From: Pelargonium tetragonum
Lineage: Eukaryota; Streptophyta; Magnoliopsida; Geraniales; Geraniaceae
Assembly (NCBI GenBank): GCA_036897445.1
Contig: JAYMTL010000008.1
Coordinates: 124,001-188,000, forward strand
DNA: 64,000 bases
Direction: 5' to 3'
The notes under the pieces were generated by a model. It worked only from the letters and a program-made list of their open reading frames with translations. It had not been told where the DNA came from and did no database searches. Made by a program: the position numbers and the translations under genes. Positions 38,289 through 52,400 of the stretch are shown here, piece by piece (the first letter of the stretch is position 1; each line of letters opens with the position of its first letter).

Positions 38289-41200
38289 GATGATTTACCA
38301 GGTGTTACTCCTGCCGAGTTTTTTGTAAATAGGGGCTTTTTATATTTATTAGGGCAACCAAAACCCCAAGCGCAGATCGATATAAAAGGTTTATATAACT
38401 AAAAGAAATGCTACCTGGGATTTACAATTAGGATACCCAGCAAGTTTTCTGCAGTCTAGTTTGTCTAAGCGCATTTTATGACTAAAAGCTTAGGATTCCT
38501 ATAATTTTTTAGGGATCACTATGTAGTTTAAGAGCATATATTCTAAGCATTCCTGATTGAGAGTAGGATACTTGTATACGTTCTCGAATTTACTTTATTT
38601 AGTGAGGTTTCTTATTTCATCCTTACACAGACAGAAGGCCGGAAGGCATAGACCCCGTAATACTGTAATTGATCGGATCCCTCGTTTGATATTTGACATA
38701 AATTTAAATAGCATAAACCAGATTTTCTTATTCAGAAACTTCTTAAGTCTGGGTATTTAAATAAAAAGAACTTTGAGCCGTACGACACCTTCCTCTAGGG
38801 TAACTCCAAAATAAGCTAAAATAATATTAGAATTATGCACCTTACCTTATGGAATCTAAGCAGCCGTCTTAATTAGTGGCTGCCGGTCCAGGGCCTCAAA
38901 AAGCGACTACCTTTTAGGGGCAAGGGACTCCATATATTATGGTATTTTATAAAAAACTTAGTGTTACCAGTTCAAAAATCAAAGTAGTTTAGAAGAACGA
39001 GTATTTTATTCTCTTGAACTTGAATTGTAGGATCTCTAGTAAGTAGGATTGCCAGTACAGGAGTTTGCCCTTTTTGAAATTGTAGGAAAAACTCATGCAA
39101 ATTAAAAAGCAAAGGTTATACCTATTATCGTGTACGAAAGGAAACCCTGTTTTCCAGTTATTAAAAAGAGTATGCAGTATTTACTAACCGGAGCCATTTT
39201 TAGGATATTTTTCATCTTTACAACACTCACAAAAATACAACTGGAACTTAAGCTGGAGTACGGGGGCTCCTATGGGATCGTTGGAAAGACTTTTATTTAG
39301 TATACTAGGTTTTACCTCGTTCCAAGCCCTTTTAATTAAAGGTGGGTTTTGGAATCCTTTTTTCATGGCCTGCACTTGCTAAGGAAATCCTTTATAAAAT
39401 AAGGAAAGAAATGTTCTTAAACGAGGAATTTTTGCAGTCTAGTAAATTTGACCTCTTTTTTGTATCCAGTGCGGAGTGCTAAAGCAAGATTTCTGTATTA
39501 TTACAAGTACCCTTTCCTTTATATTCCGCGTAGCCTATAGGGAGCTTGCTCCTCAGAAAACCAGATATATCGAAGTTACTATATTAACGAAAATAAGTTA
39601 TTTTTAAAGTTTTATAACTAGAAAATCAAAGCACATTTATGGTACCAACTATTCCTGTTTAATTCAGTACTAGATATAGGTATTTGCAGGGAGCTACTAA
39701 AGTATACGCTTTCCTTGTTATATGTTAGAATTTGTTATAATAAATAGGCAGCCCCATATAAATAAAAGGGTATATGTATAAGAGTAAATAGATTTGAGTG
39801 TAAGGGGGATTCCTAGTTATATATCTTATATGTCTATAGGATTCTAAAGGCGGATACTCATAACAGAAGTTAAAGAAAAGTGGAGACTTGCCTTAACTGA
39901 CACATATTTTATTACAAATGCAGGTTTCATAGCTCTTTGCGATTCTCCTTTTAAACAAAGAAAGTGCTGGCATTCTTTTTTCTTGTAGAAGGATAGCATA
40001 TAGTAATTCATTTTAAATACAGATTAAAAGTATAATAAGCTTACACTATCACTATATAAAGAATGTAGTAAAACTTATAAAGTAAAAAGAAAAGGATCTA
40101 GAGTATTTAAGATTTTCCCAGTTTAACTAGTTTTGTTTTAACACAGAATACCGGAATTAACTAACAAGTAACACAGATTGACAAAATACATAGTTGTGAG
40201 AAGGCTCTCTATAGAGTTCAGCCTTATATTTCACAAAAGAATGCAAGGTCCACGACTTTTAAATCTCTACGAGAGGGAACTAAGAGGGACTTCCATAGAA
40301 GTCCTGTGAAAAGAGCACAAGTCTATAAGCTTTTGGTATAACCTAAGTAATATCCTAATGCAGAATGCACTAATAACAAGAATGAATAAGCTCTAATTAG
40401 AACAGAAAGCCTATCTATTTCAAAATAATAAGCTGCTAAACCATAAAAAGGAAACTAAAGCCTTAGCCTTGCCCACGAAAGGGGTCTAGGATCGGCTAAT
40501 CATTAACAATGTAATATTTATCTCGTAAACAAAGTGAAAACTCAGAGAAAACTTTTAGTACTATGTAGCTCCTATCGAGTAAGGCATAAAACCTAAGGGC
40601 TTTTTAAAGGAACTTCTTTATTCAGTAAACATAGTCTTATAATGTAGTCTGCTTTTTTAGGAATTTCAGATTATATTAAGGATCTCCGGGATATTTTTAA
40701 AAATTATTGTACTTAATAGAGAATTCTCTTTGACTTATGGTTACATGTTCAAGCTCCCACAGAGTTTTAAGTTATGGCTTGTGAAGAAGTATAATAAATT
40801 TTTTTAAAGGTTACAAATTAGATGATAGGACTATGAAGTTTATTAAAATTTGCAACCTAGTAAGCCTTTGCAAGGACGCCCCTAGTGGATCCGATCTTCC
40901 GTTCTTTTTTACTTACAAAGGACTCCTTTTATAAGATTATAAGAAAAAGGAAGGGACTTTATCCTTATTTATTATTAAGAGCTCCTACTGTTTGGTTGTT
41001 AAAAAGACTTGTGCCTTCCCAGACAAGAAAAAGTCAAGATACCAACCCGGCAAGTAAAGCGCAACCCTCCTTTGAGTCGATAAACACTAAATAAATTAAG
41101 AGCTTCCCTTGTTTACTATGGTAAGGCTATAGTGAGATTTTCTTTTACTACATCCATTTTTATAACTTATCCCAAAAAATGAATGTGCAGCGCAATTCCC

Positions 41201-41643
41201 CAGTACATTATAATGCTAAAGGATATTGTGTCAACAACTGATGCTGACAGGCTTCGGGAATAAAATTTTTTTTTTACAAGAGTACTCTTTAGTTATGGGG
41301 AAATTTACGATGGAGTGATCAAAGCTCAGAGTGAATTAAAATTCTTAATATATGATGGCCTAAACTGTGCTTAGTACTGCTTCTAAAAAAGAAAGGTAGC
41401 GAATAAACCTACTCTTGCAAAAAAGCCCGCAGGGTATCCTATTGAACCCTGTAGAACTCTTGGTACTTTCTTCCTAATACATTTCCCAGACTTGCTCCTA
41501 TTCCTTGTTAACACTAATTTGATATATTACTGTGAAGCCCTTCCCAGTAATAATAAGAGATTCTAGAGTTTTCCAATTTCTTTAGACCTCGTTAACTGAG
41601 AAAAACCTTGAACCATACTAGTACTAAACTCTTCAATTTGTCT

Positions 41644-41687
41644 GAAAGCTTGTTAAGAATATAGCCTAAAACCCAGACTTAAGAGCC
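41644..41687 (+). repeat. Dispersed repeat R2, copy 2
   Basis: Matches 27401-27446. Both have gaaagcttgttaa, atatagcctaaaa and a closing cttaa..ag.cc pattern, with a small internal length difference. The gagaaaaacct upstream (near 41600) also has a counterpart before copy 1. Confidence 0.65.
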
Positions 41688-42780
41688 CCCTATATCTTTT
41701 CTACTTGCCTTCTCATCTTTCTATTTCCCCAAGCACCCTTCCTTGTAGCTAGTTCAGTAATAAAAGATAGTGTACGAGTATGGATTTTCCTAAGAAGGAA
41801 TAAACAAAATAGGCTTTCTTTTTTTAACTAAAGAGGTCTTTATCCCCTTATTCCCACATATACTACTAAATTATACATAAAAAGTAAATGCTTTTAATAA
41901 CGGCTAAAGAAAAGGGAATCCCTCTGGCCTGGTTAAAGTATAAACCCCGTGTAAAAACTTAACTCAAATCTGGGAAACCCCTGCAGGAAAGGGCTTATCA
42001 ACCCCCGTTTTACTAATAAAATCTTACTAATATAAGGAGTTTAGAATCCCTCTTTAACAGACGACCCAATAAAATTCCCCGCATAACTTTAAACTACGGA
42101 AACAAAAAAAAGACTACGAAAAAGGCGGAGAAGTTAAGCTAAGCCGAAAATCCTTTTAGAAATTTCTTTAAGGAATCTAAGTCGTAGGGAAACTGAATTC
42201 AATTGGATAGGTAAACCCCCCTGACCTTAATAACTTAGAATAACTGACCTTGAAAGCCTTTATTTACTAGAACTTCCAAAATCAAGCTCAAATAGGGTAT
42301 TTAAAGAGCCCTAAAATACAAGTGAGTCTACCTCGTAATTTAACAACTTATAGAATCAAGAATAAAGTACTTTTATTTGCCAAAATAGAGGGGGTTTTCT
42401 AAATAATGTAAGGAGAGCCCCAAGTCTCCTTAAAGTAGCTCAAGAATCTAAAGGTAATCCTTTTATATGGGTTTTAAACTACTGTCTTACTATTTGTTCT
42501 AGTTTCCCTCTGGCAGCTATAGGTATAGGAAACTTAAAGCAAGGTTTATCTTGTATAGATATAGGAAGTTGCAAAATGACTATAGGAGAGATCTAGACTA
42601 GGAATTTCTTACTTCTATTCCGTTAGCCCTCGAACACTAAAACAAGTAGAACATTCACACCTTATAGAGCAGAACATCAGGACTATACCTTTTAATTAAG
42701 CCCTGTCCCCCGGATTCATTAGGCTTTCGTACTTGTTAGGAACTATTAGGTTTAAGTCAATTATAGTAGCCAGTCACTGT

Positions 42781-43060
42781 CAAAAAATAGCTATCTAGTA
42801 ACTAAAAGAGTAAGACAATACTGTAGAATACTTACTACTATTACTTACAAATAAGACTAAGACTCTAAATCTACAAGATATTTATCTTGCCTAGATAGGG
42901 AATATAACAATAAGTACAGGTTAGAAGACTGGTACATATAAGCCCGAGAAGAGGAGTAAGATCAAGGGTAAGGTCTTGTTATCCTAGATTTGAGTACAGG
43001 GAAGACAGAAAGGAAGTTAAGTTAAAGGTGTAGGTATTAAGACGACAAGGTCGGAGTTGC
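42781..43060 (+). repeat. A/T-rich, purine-biased tract
   Basis: Contains tagctatctagtaact, cttactactattacttac, aataagtacaggttag and gaggagtaagatcaaggg. It is similar in texture to the R1-associated tracts, but no R1 box is visible. It may be a more decayed family member. Confidence 0.35.
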
Positions 43061-45053
43061 TTTTTATGTTCCTTATGTTTCAAGTGCTTCAATTCCTGAG
43101 AATCTAGGAAATTAGGAGTCTAGTATAACTAGGCACTTTAGTGGATTTTTTCCTCAATCACAAATAATATACAAGCCAAAGACTTCAAAGCTTTAGGAAA
43201 GTGGAACTTCCCCTGACCCTAGAAAAAAGTGTAACTCTAATTCGGTACTTTTTTTGCTAAAAGCCCAAAAAGGGCATCTTCTTTAGTAGACTTCAAGCGG
43301 CCCAACCCGAGCGTATGTTAGGCAATTCTCTTTATTCTTGATTAGAAAGACAGGGTTCTTCTTATCTGTATGGTACAAGATTCTATTTACCCGGAGTTCG
43401 GATTAGAGAGTAGCCTCTCTATTTCAGTTCTGCCGTAGATTAGTTATTTTAACTCAACATTAAGTTTTAGCCCTTTACTACGGGGATATATCAAGAGTAA
43501 ACAGTTTAGCACACAGCAGGAAGTCCAAACCAAATATTACTACTTTTATAGAATACCCCTAAAACTTTTGCTGGTACCAGAAGCCTTTAAATAAAACGGC
43601 TTTATTAAAATTAAAGTATCTTCCAAGATTTAAAAATCCGTGCAGTTACTACCATAAGTAAATCAAATTTTAGTATACATTTAAAGCTTTTACCTGCCCC
43701 CTAAAGAATACAGATTCAGAAAAAACCCGCTACTAAAAGCTACTATATAAATAAAGTTACTAATACTTATAAAATACAGACTTAGAAATGGCTGCTATTG
43801 CATATTCTTGACTACATGTAGAGTGGCGCTTATTTAAAGAGGTAACTACAAAGGTAAATATACGCATAGGCTTTGACTCTTTCTCGTTATGGTTTACTCT
43901 TGCAAAAAGGGGGTTCCGTAATATTCAGTTAAAGCGAGTTCCTGTTTAGAACCCCTTGTAGAGAGAAATTCCTGACTTATTCTCTTATCTTTTTACTTTT
44001 AAGTCCGGTTTTAAGAACTGAGTTAAGTACTTCTTAGTTTGCTACATCGGCATATGACTTTTTTTAACATTTAGGTCTCGAACTAAAGCAATAAAAACTA
44101 TAGTAGCTTCTAGGGCTGTCTTTAAAGAAGCGCCCCCTCTGGATTATTGCCTGAGTTTTTTTACAAGGATCCCTATAAAAAATCATAGAGTAGTTTCCTC
44201 TAAGGCATACTTTGAAAGATATCTCTTTATTATGCCCAAGCAGCTAGCAAGCTTTTCTACATTGTATTTCCCGCCAGTCTTCCCTACCAAGGAAAGGAGT
44301 TTAGATTTTTGAGGACTTGTTGTAATACACTTTGTACATTGATTTTACTAGTCAACCCAGGTTTCCTAAGAGAACACACAACCAGGCAGCGGTCCATGAT
44401 TTCGCCTGTGCTAAAGAGCGCTTCTTCTATTATATTAAAAATGAAATGAAATACAGGGTTTTCTACGAGTCTGGAATTCCTGTGGATTTCCTAAACACCC
44501 CGCTAGGTTTAAACTTTTTTTAGGGTAGGCCCCAAGCTTTCTCTTGAACTTAGAGTTAGAATGAATCCTTTTCTTAATGTACGAACAATAGGGTTTCTTT
44601 ACCAGGAAGGGAATCCCGTTATAATCAAAGGGGCATCGTAGCATAACTAACCCTAAGACTGGATTCAAGTATGCTCTTTTATTTTTATACAGGGAGCTCC
44701 TCCGAGTTATGCTACAGGAAAATTCCTCTTTTACTGAGGCGGAGGCTCTAGGTAAGGGGTACTACCCAGGAAAGATATTTTACAAGAGTCGTTGGCTATT
44801 CTTTGACTAAAAACTGGATTACCCATATTACTATTAACTAGGTATCTTTCAAACAAGGGGTGGAAATTTAAAGAGTCTGGTAGCGAAGGAAGAATGCTTG
44901 TCTAATTATACCTAAACCTGCCTATCGCTTTCTTTTGACTTACTTGTTCTTGTCTTCTTAAAAAAATATATATTGCTTCTTGTTTTGTTACTTGCTTTGT
45001 TTTATAGTAGGAGTTAGTAAAGGAGCTATAAAAGGAAGAGAGAGAGACTGTAC

Positions 45054-45065
45054 AAGGAGCTCCTT
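45054..45065. repeat. 12-bp perfect palindrome AAGGAGCTCCTT
   Basis: Exactly self-complementary, and similar to TAGGAGCTCCTA at 22002-22013. Confidence 0.75.
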
Positions 45066-46757
45066 CAGAGTTTCCGCGAATTAAAGGGGTTTTATTAGAC
45101 TTTAGAGTTGTTGCTTGGGTTATAAAAACCTCGATAAAAGCAAGGTAGGAGAAAGAAACATAGTTACGAAAAGGGAGGCTAAGATATAGTATAGCTTACG
45201 CCCTGCAGTTAGAATTTATAGGTTAATGCAAAACTTAACTCGCTACGGCAAAAAGAAGGTTAATATTAAACTCGAGTGGGCCGTTTTCTAGGCTATGCTT
45301 TTTGGGTTTCGTTTAGCTATATTAGATATTTTACAGCCCCATTGGGATCCACTTTTAGAGTTTATTTCTTATATTTGCTTTTTCCCTTTTCTTAAATACA
45401 AAAAAATTTTTGACTAAAGGGGCTAGTTTGACACACTAGAGCCCTGGTCTATAAACGATTTGAGGAAAAAACTCTAAAGACACCCCCTTTTTGATAAAAA
45501 AGTTTACTTGAATACTAATTTGGCTTGTAGAGTCAGTAATAGAACTTAAGGCTGCTTTAAGTGCTTTTCTATATCTTATTTGGTCGATTTGCTAACTTTA
45601 GTTAAAACGTTAAAACAGAGCTATACTATAATTGTTGAAACGTATAAAGGAACTCAACTTCTAATAAAAATGGCTTTGTCATTTAAGATATCCCTGGTAG
45701 GCTCGGTATAAAAGAGAACCCTGTAAACTCGTAGAGACTTAGAAAGGGAAGAGTCTACACATAAATAAAGGAAATAACCCATCAATTAAAGCATATTCTT
45801 TTATTGTAACGGATTCCCCCAAGATACCCAGTAAAAGCGCTCTAAAATTCCTAAGCGGAGCACACAGCTACATCATAATTCCTTTGTACTGCCCCTCTTG
45901 ACATAAAAAAACCCCGGTTTTGTTAGAAATTCTGCGGACTCGCACCTACATAAAGAAGGGGTTCTTATAAATTAGTATAAAGGAAAATCTAGAAGAAGGT
46001 ATCCCTTAGTATAAGGTAGTGATTAGCAAGTATATATTGAAATTTCTAGTTAGTATGTCTGCTTAAGATAAGAGGCAATCCAAAAAGATAAAAAGGGAGC
46101 CCGCAGGGGCGTTTAGATAACTCGAAGGAGTCTTCCTCAAACCTAAAATCGTAGTGCTTTTATTTAATAAGGCAAACCTTGCGGAATACTTTTTTAATTA
46201 GAATGAAGATAGGACTCCCTTTATACAGGACCCACCGAGCCTCAAAGTGTTAGTCGAGAATTAGTTATAAATATAAAAAGAAAAACAAGAATTTTTGGGA
46301 CTCCTTCTTTCTAAGTTTACATATGTATTACTTGCTTTTTATGGTAATAAGAAAGGTTAACTCCTCTAAGCGATTCCATACTCGAAGGAATTTTATAAAC
46401 TAGTAAAACTTAAAAATGTATACAAAGAGGGCGCCCATAAGGTCCAACCACTTAGTATTACAGCGCTACAAAAGAAATTTTGATATACAGGGGATTGCTG
46501 TTAGTATTCTTTTGTTTGCTCAAATCTGAGTTGTATTATTATAATAGAGAGGTGGATCTTTTATATGGAATACTATTTTACAGCTTTCTTGTTTGTCAAG
46601 GGACCCAAAGGTCAATCCGAATGAGTATAAAAAAAGACTTCGGGTTTTAAGAAACTTTTGAAACAATAAATTAATAGAAGACGTGCAGGAATACATACTA
46701 GTATTTGGTTCCAATTAATTTAGGCTCCTAGAGAAACGTGGATAGCTAAGCGGAATT

Positions 46758-46774
46758 TCCTTTTTCAAAAAGGA
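46758..46774. repeat. Palindrome TCCTTTTT-C-AAAAAGGA
   Basis: Two perfect 8-base arms around a single C. The arms are the same words as at 26125-26143 but in the opposite order. Confidence 0.8.
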
Positions 46775-47004
46775 GTCCCGGGCGTTCTAAATAAGAAATG
46801 TTACCCGTATAATTTCTATATTATTTCCATTATGTATGAAAAACACGTCACTGAATTCGTACTTTCTAAAAGGAGCTCTTTGACTTTCTTGGCTAAACTA
46901 ACCCTAACCAAGCGAGTCACTTTGAAAATACTAATACACACAGAGCGAAACTCCCTTAAAAGAGTATAATAAAAAGGAACCTAAGAGGGCGGGCTAGCAC
47001 ATAA

Positions 47005-47032
47005 AAAATCTAAAAATTTTTTTTTAGATTTT
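47005..47032. repeat. Stem-loop, 12-bp arms
   Basis: AAAATCTAAAAA (47005-47016) pairs perfectly with TTTTTAGATTTT (47021-47032) across four T. This is the longest perfect stem I found. It resembles a terminator-like or processing hairpin, but no gene lies upstream. Confidence 0.85.
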
Positions 47033-49471
47033 CTACCTCCCACCGAGAGGCCCGACAAAAGGAACCCCGGAAACTTTTAATCTCGGTGTAAAGAATGAAC
47101 AAGCTTATGAAAAAGAGAATCCTTATGCTTTAATACTTATAAATTATACAAGTCAAAACTAAACCGTTTTATTGTATCCCTTTAGATCAGGCGCAATAAA
47201 GAGACAGGAACGCATAAAAGTCCCAAAGCAAGAAAAATTTTTGATATGAGAGACGCCTGCTCTAAATTAAAGATCCTTTAAACAGGACAGAGTTTTCTAC
47301 GTCATTTCAAGGGGCACTCGATATAAAAAAGGGAATAAATTACGAGTGAAGCCTTTTTTCTTTGTGAAAACGAGTCCCCGATATCCATAAAATGACTCAC
47401 AGAATTAGAACTTCTTGTTCTAAATAAAAGACTCAAATTTAGTTATATCCTCATCTAGAGTGCAACTGTACAATAAGCCGGTTTATTCTGTATATTTTGA
47501 TACCAGGATCCTTTAATTTCTTTGTCATAGGACTCCGCTTCTAGTCTGAACCAAAGAGGAAGAAGGGGTATGCTTTTCCTTTTTTAAAAAAGCTTTTTGC
47601 ATGCTATTTTTTATAAGGAAGTTATTATACCACTGGGCTATAAAAAATTTCTCGAAAGAAAGATTATTATTTTACTTTGAAACTACCCTTTTGTGAATAA
47701 TAGCTCTAATTCGCAAGAGTTCCCGCTTATTCTTTCAGTGTTATTTAGCGCTTTCTTTTTTTATAAGAGTACAGGTAGAGTTCTTCTTGATCTTTGAATT
47801 ATGCTTTTTTTAGAAACCCGCATATTTGTATTAAGGTAAGGAAGAAGCCTACGTTGAGCTGCAATCTCCAGTACTATTACTTTCCATCCTTTAATCAGAG
47901 TTCCTCGGAACACGGTTCCGTACTTATCCCTTTTAAAACGACTGCGCATTGTACATAAAGCAGAATGAAAAAAGAAGCCAAATGCTAAAATTCTTGTATA
48001 CTTATCCTTGTTTTTCAAATAGGCAAACTAAAAAAGAAATCCTACAGGGCCCTAGAAAGAAAAAAGATATAAAACTTGTATAATTCTCTTCGCATAGAAA
48101 TCCCTCGGAAACTTTGTATAATCATGAGTTACAAGTCCGTATTTAGTATCCAAGTCACCAGAACCCACCCTTACTCATTTTCTTTTTTTTAGGAAAAAGA
48201 GACCTCCGCGTAGTAAGTAAGTCAAAATATTTGAGATATAAAGTAAAGCAACAACCTTGTTCTAAACTATTTCCACTCCGTTTAAGGGAACTTCAAGGTA
48301 GTAAATCCCCTTTTTTTGTAAATACAAGCCTCAAAAGTACTCAATTCCGTACAAAAACCCAAGATTGCTGGGTCAATGAGGAGAAACATTCTAAAATAAT
48401 TGTTGAAATGTTACTAAAAGCACCCCTTTTAGTTTGCGCATGTGTCTAACTTTTTAATAAAAAGCGGATTCATTTTTTGATTTTGCTCCTATTAAGTAAG
48501 AAAGAGAACTTGTTTCAAATATATTACCCGATAACCCTGTTTTTCGCAGTTTTAGTAACAAAGTCTTGTGTCCTTTTACAGGACTCCCCAGCTTAGGTCC
48601 GAAATTTGATGAAAACTATAGAAATATACAAGTATTAATACTACTAGAAAAGCACAAAACTCTAAGTTGAGATACCACAGGTATTGGGCACTTATAGGAA
48701 ATGAGTTAGCGAACTTAAACTGAGAAATATATTAAAATAAAATTTTCATGTCTCTAGATAACTTAAGCTCTAGTATAAGAGGACTCTAAATCTTTTAAAA
48801 TCTTCTTTATAACAATATACCAGACAAGAGCCCGCAATATGCCCTTGGACGACAAGCTAGCTCTTAATTACGATAAAGTACCCCCTCTTTTTTAGGTGTC
48901 AGAAGTTAAAGTAGGCCCCCGTTAAACCTTGAATTTTGAACAAAGTCAAACTACTTTTTTTGTGCCGTTTACTGACGTGTAAGCCTAAATATTACCAAAT
49001 AAAAAGCAAGATATAGCGTATATTTGATTAAGAAATTCTTACCTGTGACTAAAGCGCCCTCTTTATTATATTAAGGACTCGAACTGTTGAAAAAGATATT
49101 TTTAAAAAGGGGTATAGCTTGTAGCAAAAGGATAAAAACCTCTCGGAAGAGTCTAACAATGTAAAGTTGTACTCATTTTTGTTATCCAACTCTCAACGTT
49201 TAAAATAAGTATTACGCCTACTCAATAAAGTTATTTACTTGTATACATCTTAACATTTTATTGATAGCCATACCCTGTATTTACAAGCGTTAGTTAAGTT
49301 CTACTTTGTGTAAGACCCCTCCTGAGTTTGTACTTTGAAATTAAGAAATTTATACTTATTTTGTTTTGTAGAGAAAGTATAAAAGTCTACTGCTTAGCGA
49401 TAATCGCGGGTTTACATTGAAACCTTTGTTATATACTTATACCTAAAAGTTGAGTTTAGCTTCCTTCTAAA

Positions 49472-49482
49472 GGGGGGGGGGG
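49472..49482. repeat. Run of eleven G
   Basis: Eleven consecutive G followed by TGGG. Such runs are unexpected at this base composition and could be unstable in length. Confidence 0.85.
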
Positions 49483-52400
49483 TGGGTTTCGGGCTTGTGT
49501 AATATCCTAAATTCCGAGACGTCAGACTTTTCAATGTCATAAGTTAGGTACTATCTCACTCACTTAAGCTTAAGTAATTTAGCTTTATAGAGTCTTTATA
49601 CAATCAGAGCTTATTGAAAGTCTATTCTATCTAAGTGATTTTTGTTGACGAGAATCATAGAATACTAAGAGGAAGTCAAATTTAATGGATAAAGGAGCTC
49701 TAGAAGTTAAGGTATATAGTTTTCTAGTTTAGTGAATAGGGGGAAGTAGACTGCCGTTCACAAGCAGCAGAGAGTTTTAATACCATAATTTTGAGGACTT
49801 TGGGTAGCAAAAAGTAAAAAGGCTGCTTGATTATATGCTAAAATCCAAAAGAAATTATACCTAAACTAAAAAGCTTGCTTAGCTGAATCGAGATATAGTA
49901 CTAAAAAAGCATTAGGCTTTATACTCTATAGGGAACCGCAGTCTAATTACAAGAAATATTAAAATACATAGAGCTATCCTGGCAGACGTAAGGGTGCACT
50001 AACCCCATAACCTGGGCCACTGTGGAGACAATTATACAAGTCTATCTTTATTGTGCTTTAAAAATCCCTCATAAAGAAAACTTGTTAACCTAAGAGGTAA
50101 AGGATTTCAACTGTAAGCGTACTGAATAGGGGGCACCCTCTGGGCCTGAAACCCTTGTTGTAATCCTTTAAATAGGCTTCTCACTTCAGTTAGATAGACT
50201 TTAAATACCAGTACCAGGTAATGTAATTCAGGCCTTTTTGTTTCTCTAAATTTTATTAAGTTTTTATTCTACTTACAAAAAACTAGATTTTGGCCCCTCC
50301 AAGAGAAAGAGTATATTTATACTCGGATTAGTAAATGTGGAATCGCTTTAGCGGATGAAGTATATTGCTATGTTATGAATATTTTCAATATGGGTAATAA
50401 AATTTTATTTTACTGAATTTCTCTATTAATTATAGAAGTTATCCGGTAGTAGGACAGTAGTGGGAGCTTTGCCAAGGGACTAGACTAAAACGAGTTTATG
50501 GTATATGATGCGGGTAAACTTATAAGAGAAGAATAAAATCTTTCTGATTTAGTGTAATCTAATAAATCAGTATCAATATTAGAATAAGTTATTGAGGATT
50601 CCTTTTTTATAGTAATATATTCTAGGTATCTCTGGCTTGTAAAATTTAGGTTTTATTTAAATTAAGTAATTAAGTGTAGAAAAAAAAAAGAAAGAGTTCG
50701 CAAACCTTGCCATAAACTAAATGTGATAACTGCCTCTAGACTCTAACAGCAGAATGGTCAGACAAAACTTCCTTCTAAAACATCTGCTTTGATGGATTAA
50801 CTAATTACCAGAGAAATAAAGGAAAGACGCATAATACATTGAGTGTTCCTCTTAGTTTAGTATTAGTAAGGAAATCCTTTCCGAAATTTGATAGTGAGTA
50901 ACGTGCAGGACTTGAAAAAGGAATCCGGGATATTCGTATTCGTAGGAATAACAAAAGACAAGGCATACCTAAAAAGGATCCTAAAAGAGCTAACGAATAA
51001 GTAAAAAAACACATTAGTATTTAAGAATTATGAGACTTAAACTAGGTACCCTGTAACCGATAAAAAAGAAGGAATAAGTCACTTCGTACTTTAACTTAGG
51101 ATCCCCCGGAACTTTTTGAGTTACAAAAGAGCCGCCTCACTGATCTAAAGAGTCACTCAATGCAGTATATTACCAAGACAAAAACCATAAGGGCATTCTG
51201 CAGAGAAATAACTCCACAGGTACCTACTATAATCTAAGACTTACTGCAGAAAGATTCTTTTCCTTTTAGATTGACTATCCGCATTTCCTATACCTAATAC
51301 TGATCGTAGGTGAAGGAATCATGGAAATAGAAGCTAGGCCTACTTTCTTTTTTATTAAAAGATACAAAAGAACTAAACTTATATAATACTGCTATGACAT
51401 TTTTCTGCAGTAAAGTTAAAACGCATCAGATATTCCCCAAGGCTCTTGTGCAAGGTTAGAATAGGAAAAGGGTATTACAAATAAAGGGAGTATTCAAATT
51501 TTCAAAATTTCCTGAAAAGTATAACACTAAAATCTAGGTAAGTCATAAGAAGATGGGTTTGGGGTTTACGACTCGAAGCCGCAAGTTCAACTTGTGCTAT
51601 ATCAAAAAGGATCACTCTGGGTAAAGTAAATCGTAGATATGTAAATGATTCCTCTTTTTAAATACTATTATTATAAACCTTGAGCAGAGGTAAATCAAAA
51701 GGTTTCCGAGTCGAAATGTACAAACACTTTACCGGAGTACTAAATTAAAGATAAAGGAAGAACACATCCTACAAGATATCCATTCAATGCAAGAACTTCT
51801 ACTCAATAATATCCCTAGAGCCCTCTTTGAGCTATTCATAAAAGAGAAACCACTCAGCTGCAAACTCCAAGAACTGAACAACTAACTGGTAATAAGGTAC
51901 TCAACTCTCAATTCAAACATTACCCTCAATCTCTCTATCTAATAAGTGAATACTCTTGTTTATTTCTAAATTCTTTACTATATCAACTATAATCAGGAAC
52001 TTTAAAAAAAGACTAGAACCCGCGTACATAACCTAATTCGAGTGTTGATGTAACTACTTTGTCATAATTTCATGTACTCTCTAATCTCATCTACTAAATA
52101 TGTATAAAATAATAAGGGCTGATTGTAAAGTTTCTTATCTAAGCTATTCTTTAAAGCAGGAACTTGGTAGATAGCCTCTTTATTTGAAAGATCTCTACCT
52201 AGAATACAAAACCCAAGAGCAACAATTGTGATAGTAAGTTTAGGAACTCTCCTAAGCTTTTTCTATCAAAAGACAAGTGCTACTAAAACACCTTTCTGCC
52301 TGGTTTAGAAATTAGAAGGAAGCATCAGTTTCCATTAGCACAAGATAATCCGGGTTCTGTTATACAAAGAAAATTCATAGAGTTCCTAAACTAGAAAAGG

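Larger units (their letters stand above)
37076..42780. other. Gene-free spacer
   Basis: No gene was recognised; all open frames are under 70 codons. A tRNA-like word order occurs at 37112-37154. A stem-loop is at 38263-38288 and R2 copy 2 at 41644-41687. AGGGAATCCCT is at 41913-41923. I see nothing else that stands out from the background. Confidence 0.6.
43061..51500. other. Gene-free spacer
   Basis: No gene was recognised; the longest frame is 85 codons (minus strand, 47761-48018) and unlike any protein I know. Structures include AAGGAGCTCCTT at 45054-45065, inverted arms at 46758-46774, a 12-bp stem at 47005-47032 and a run of eleven G at 49472-49482. No tRNA or rRNA was found. Confidence 0.6.

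Noticed and set aside
41395-44905. ggtagcgaa at about 41397 and 44879, a conserved large-subunit rRNA word
   Set aside because: The flanking helix 69 sequence is absent in both places. A covariance search would settle it.
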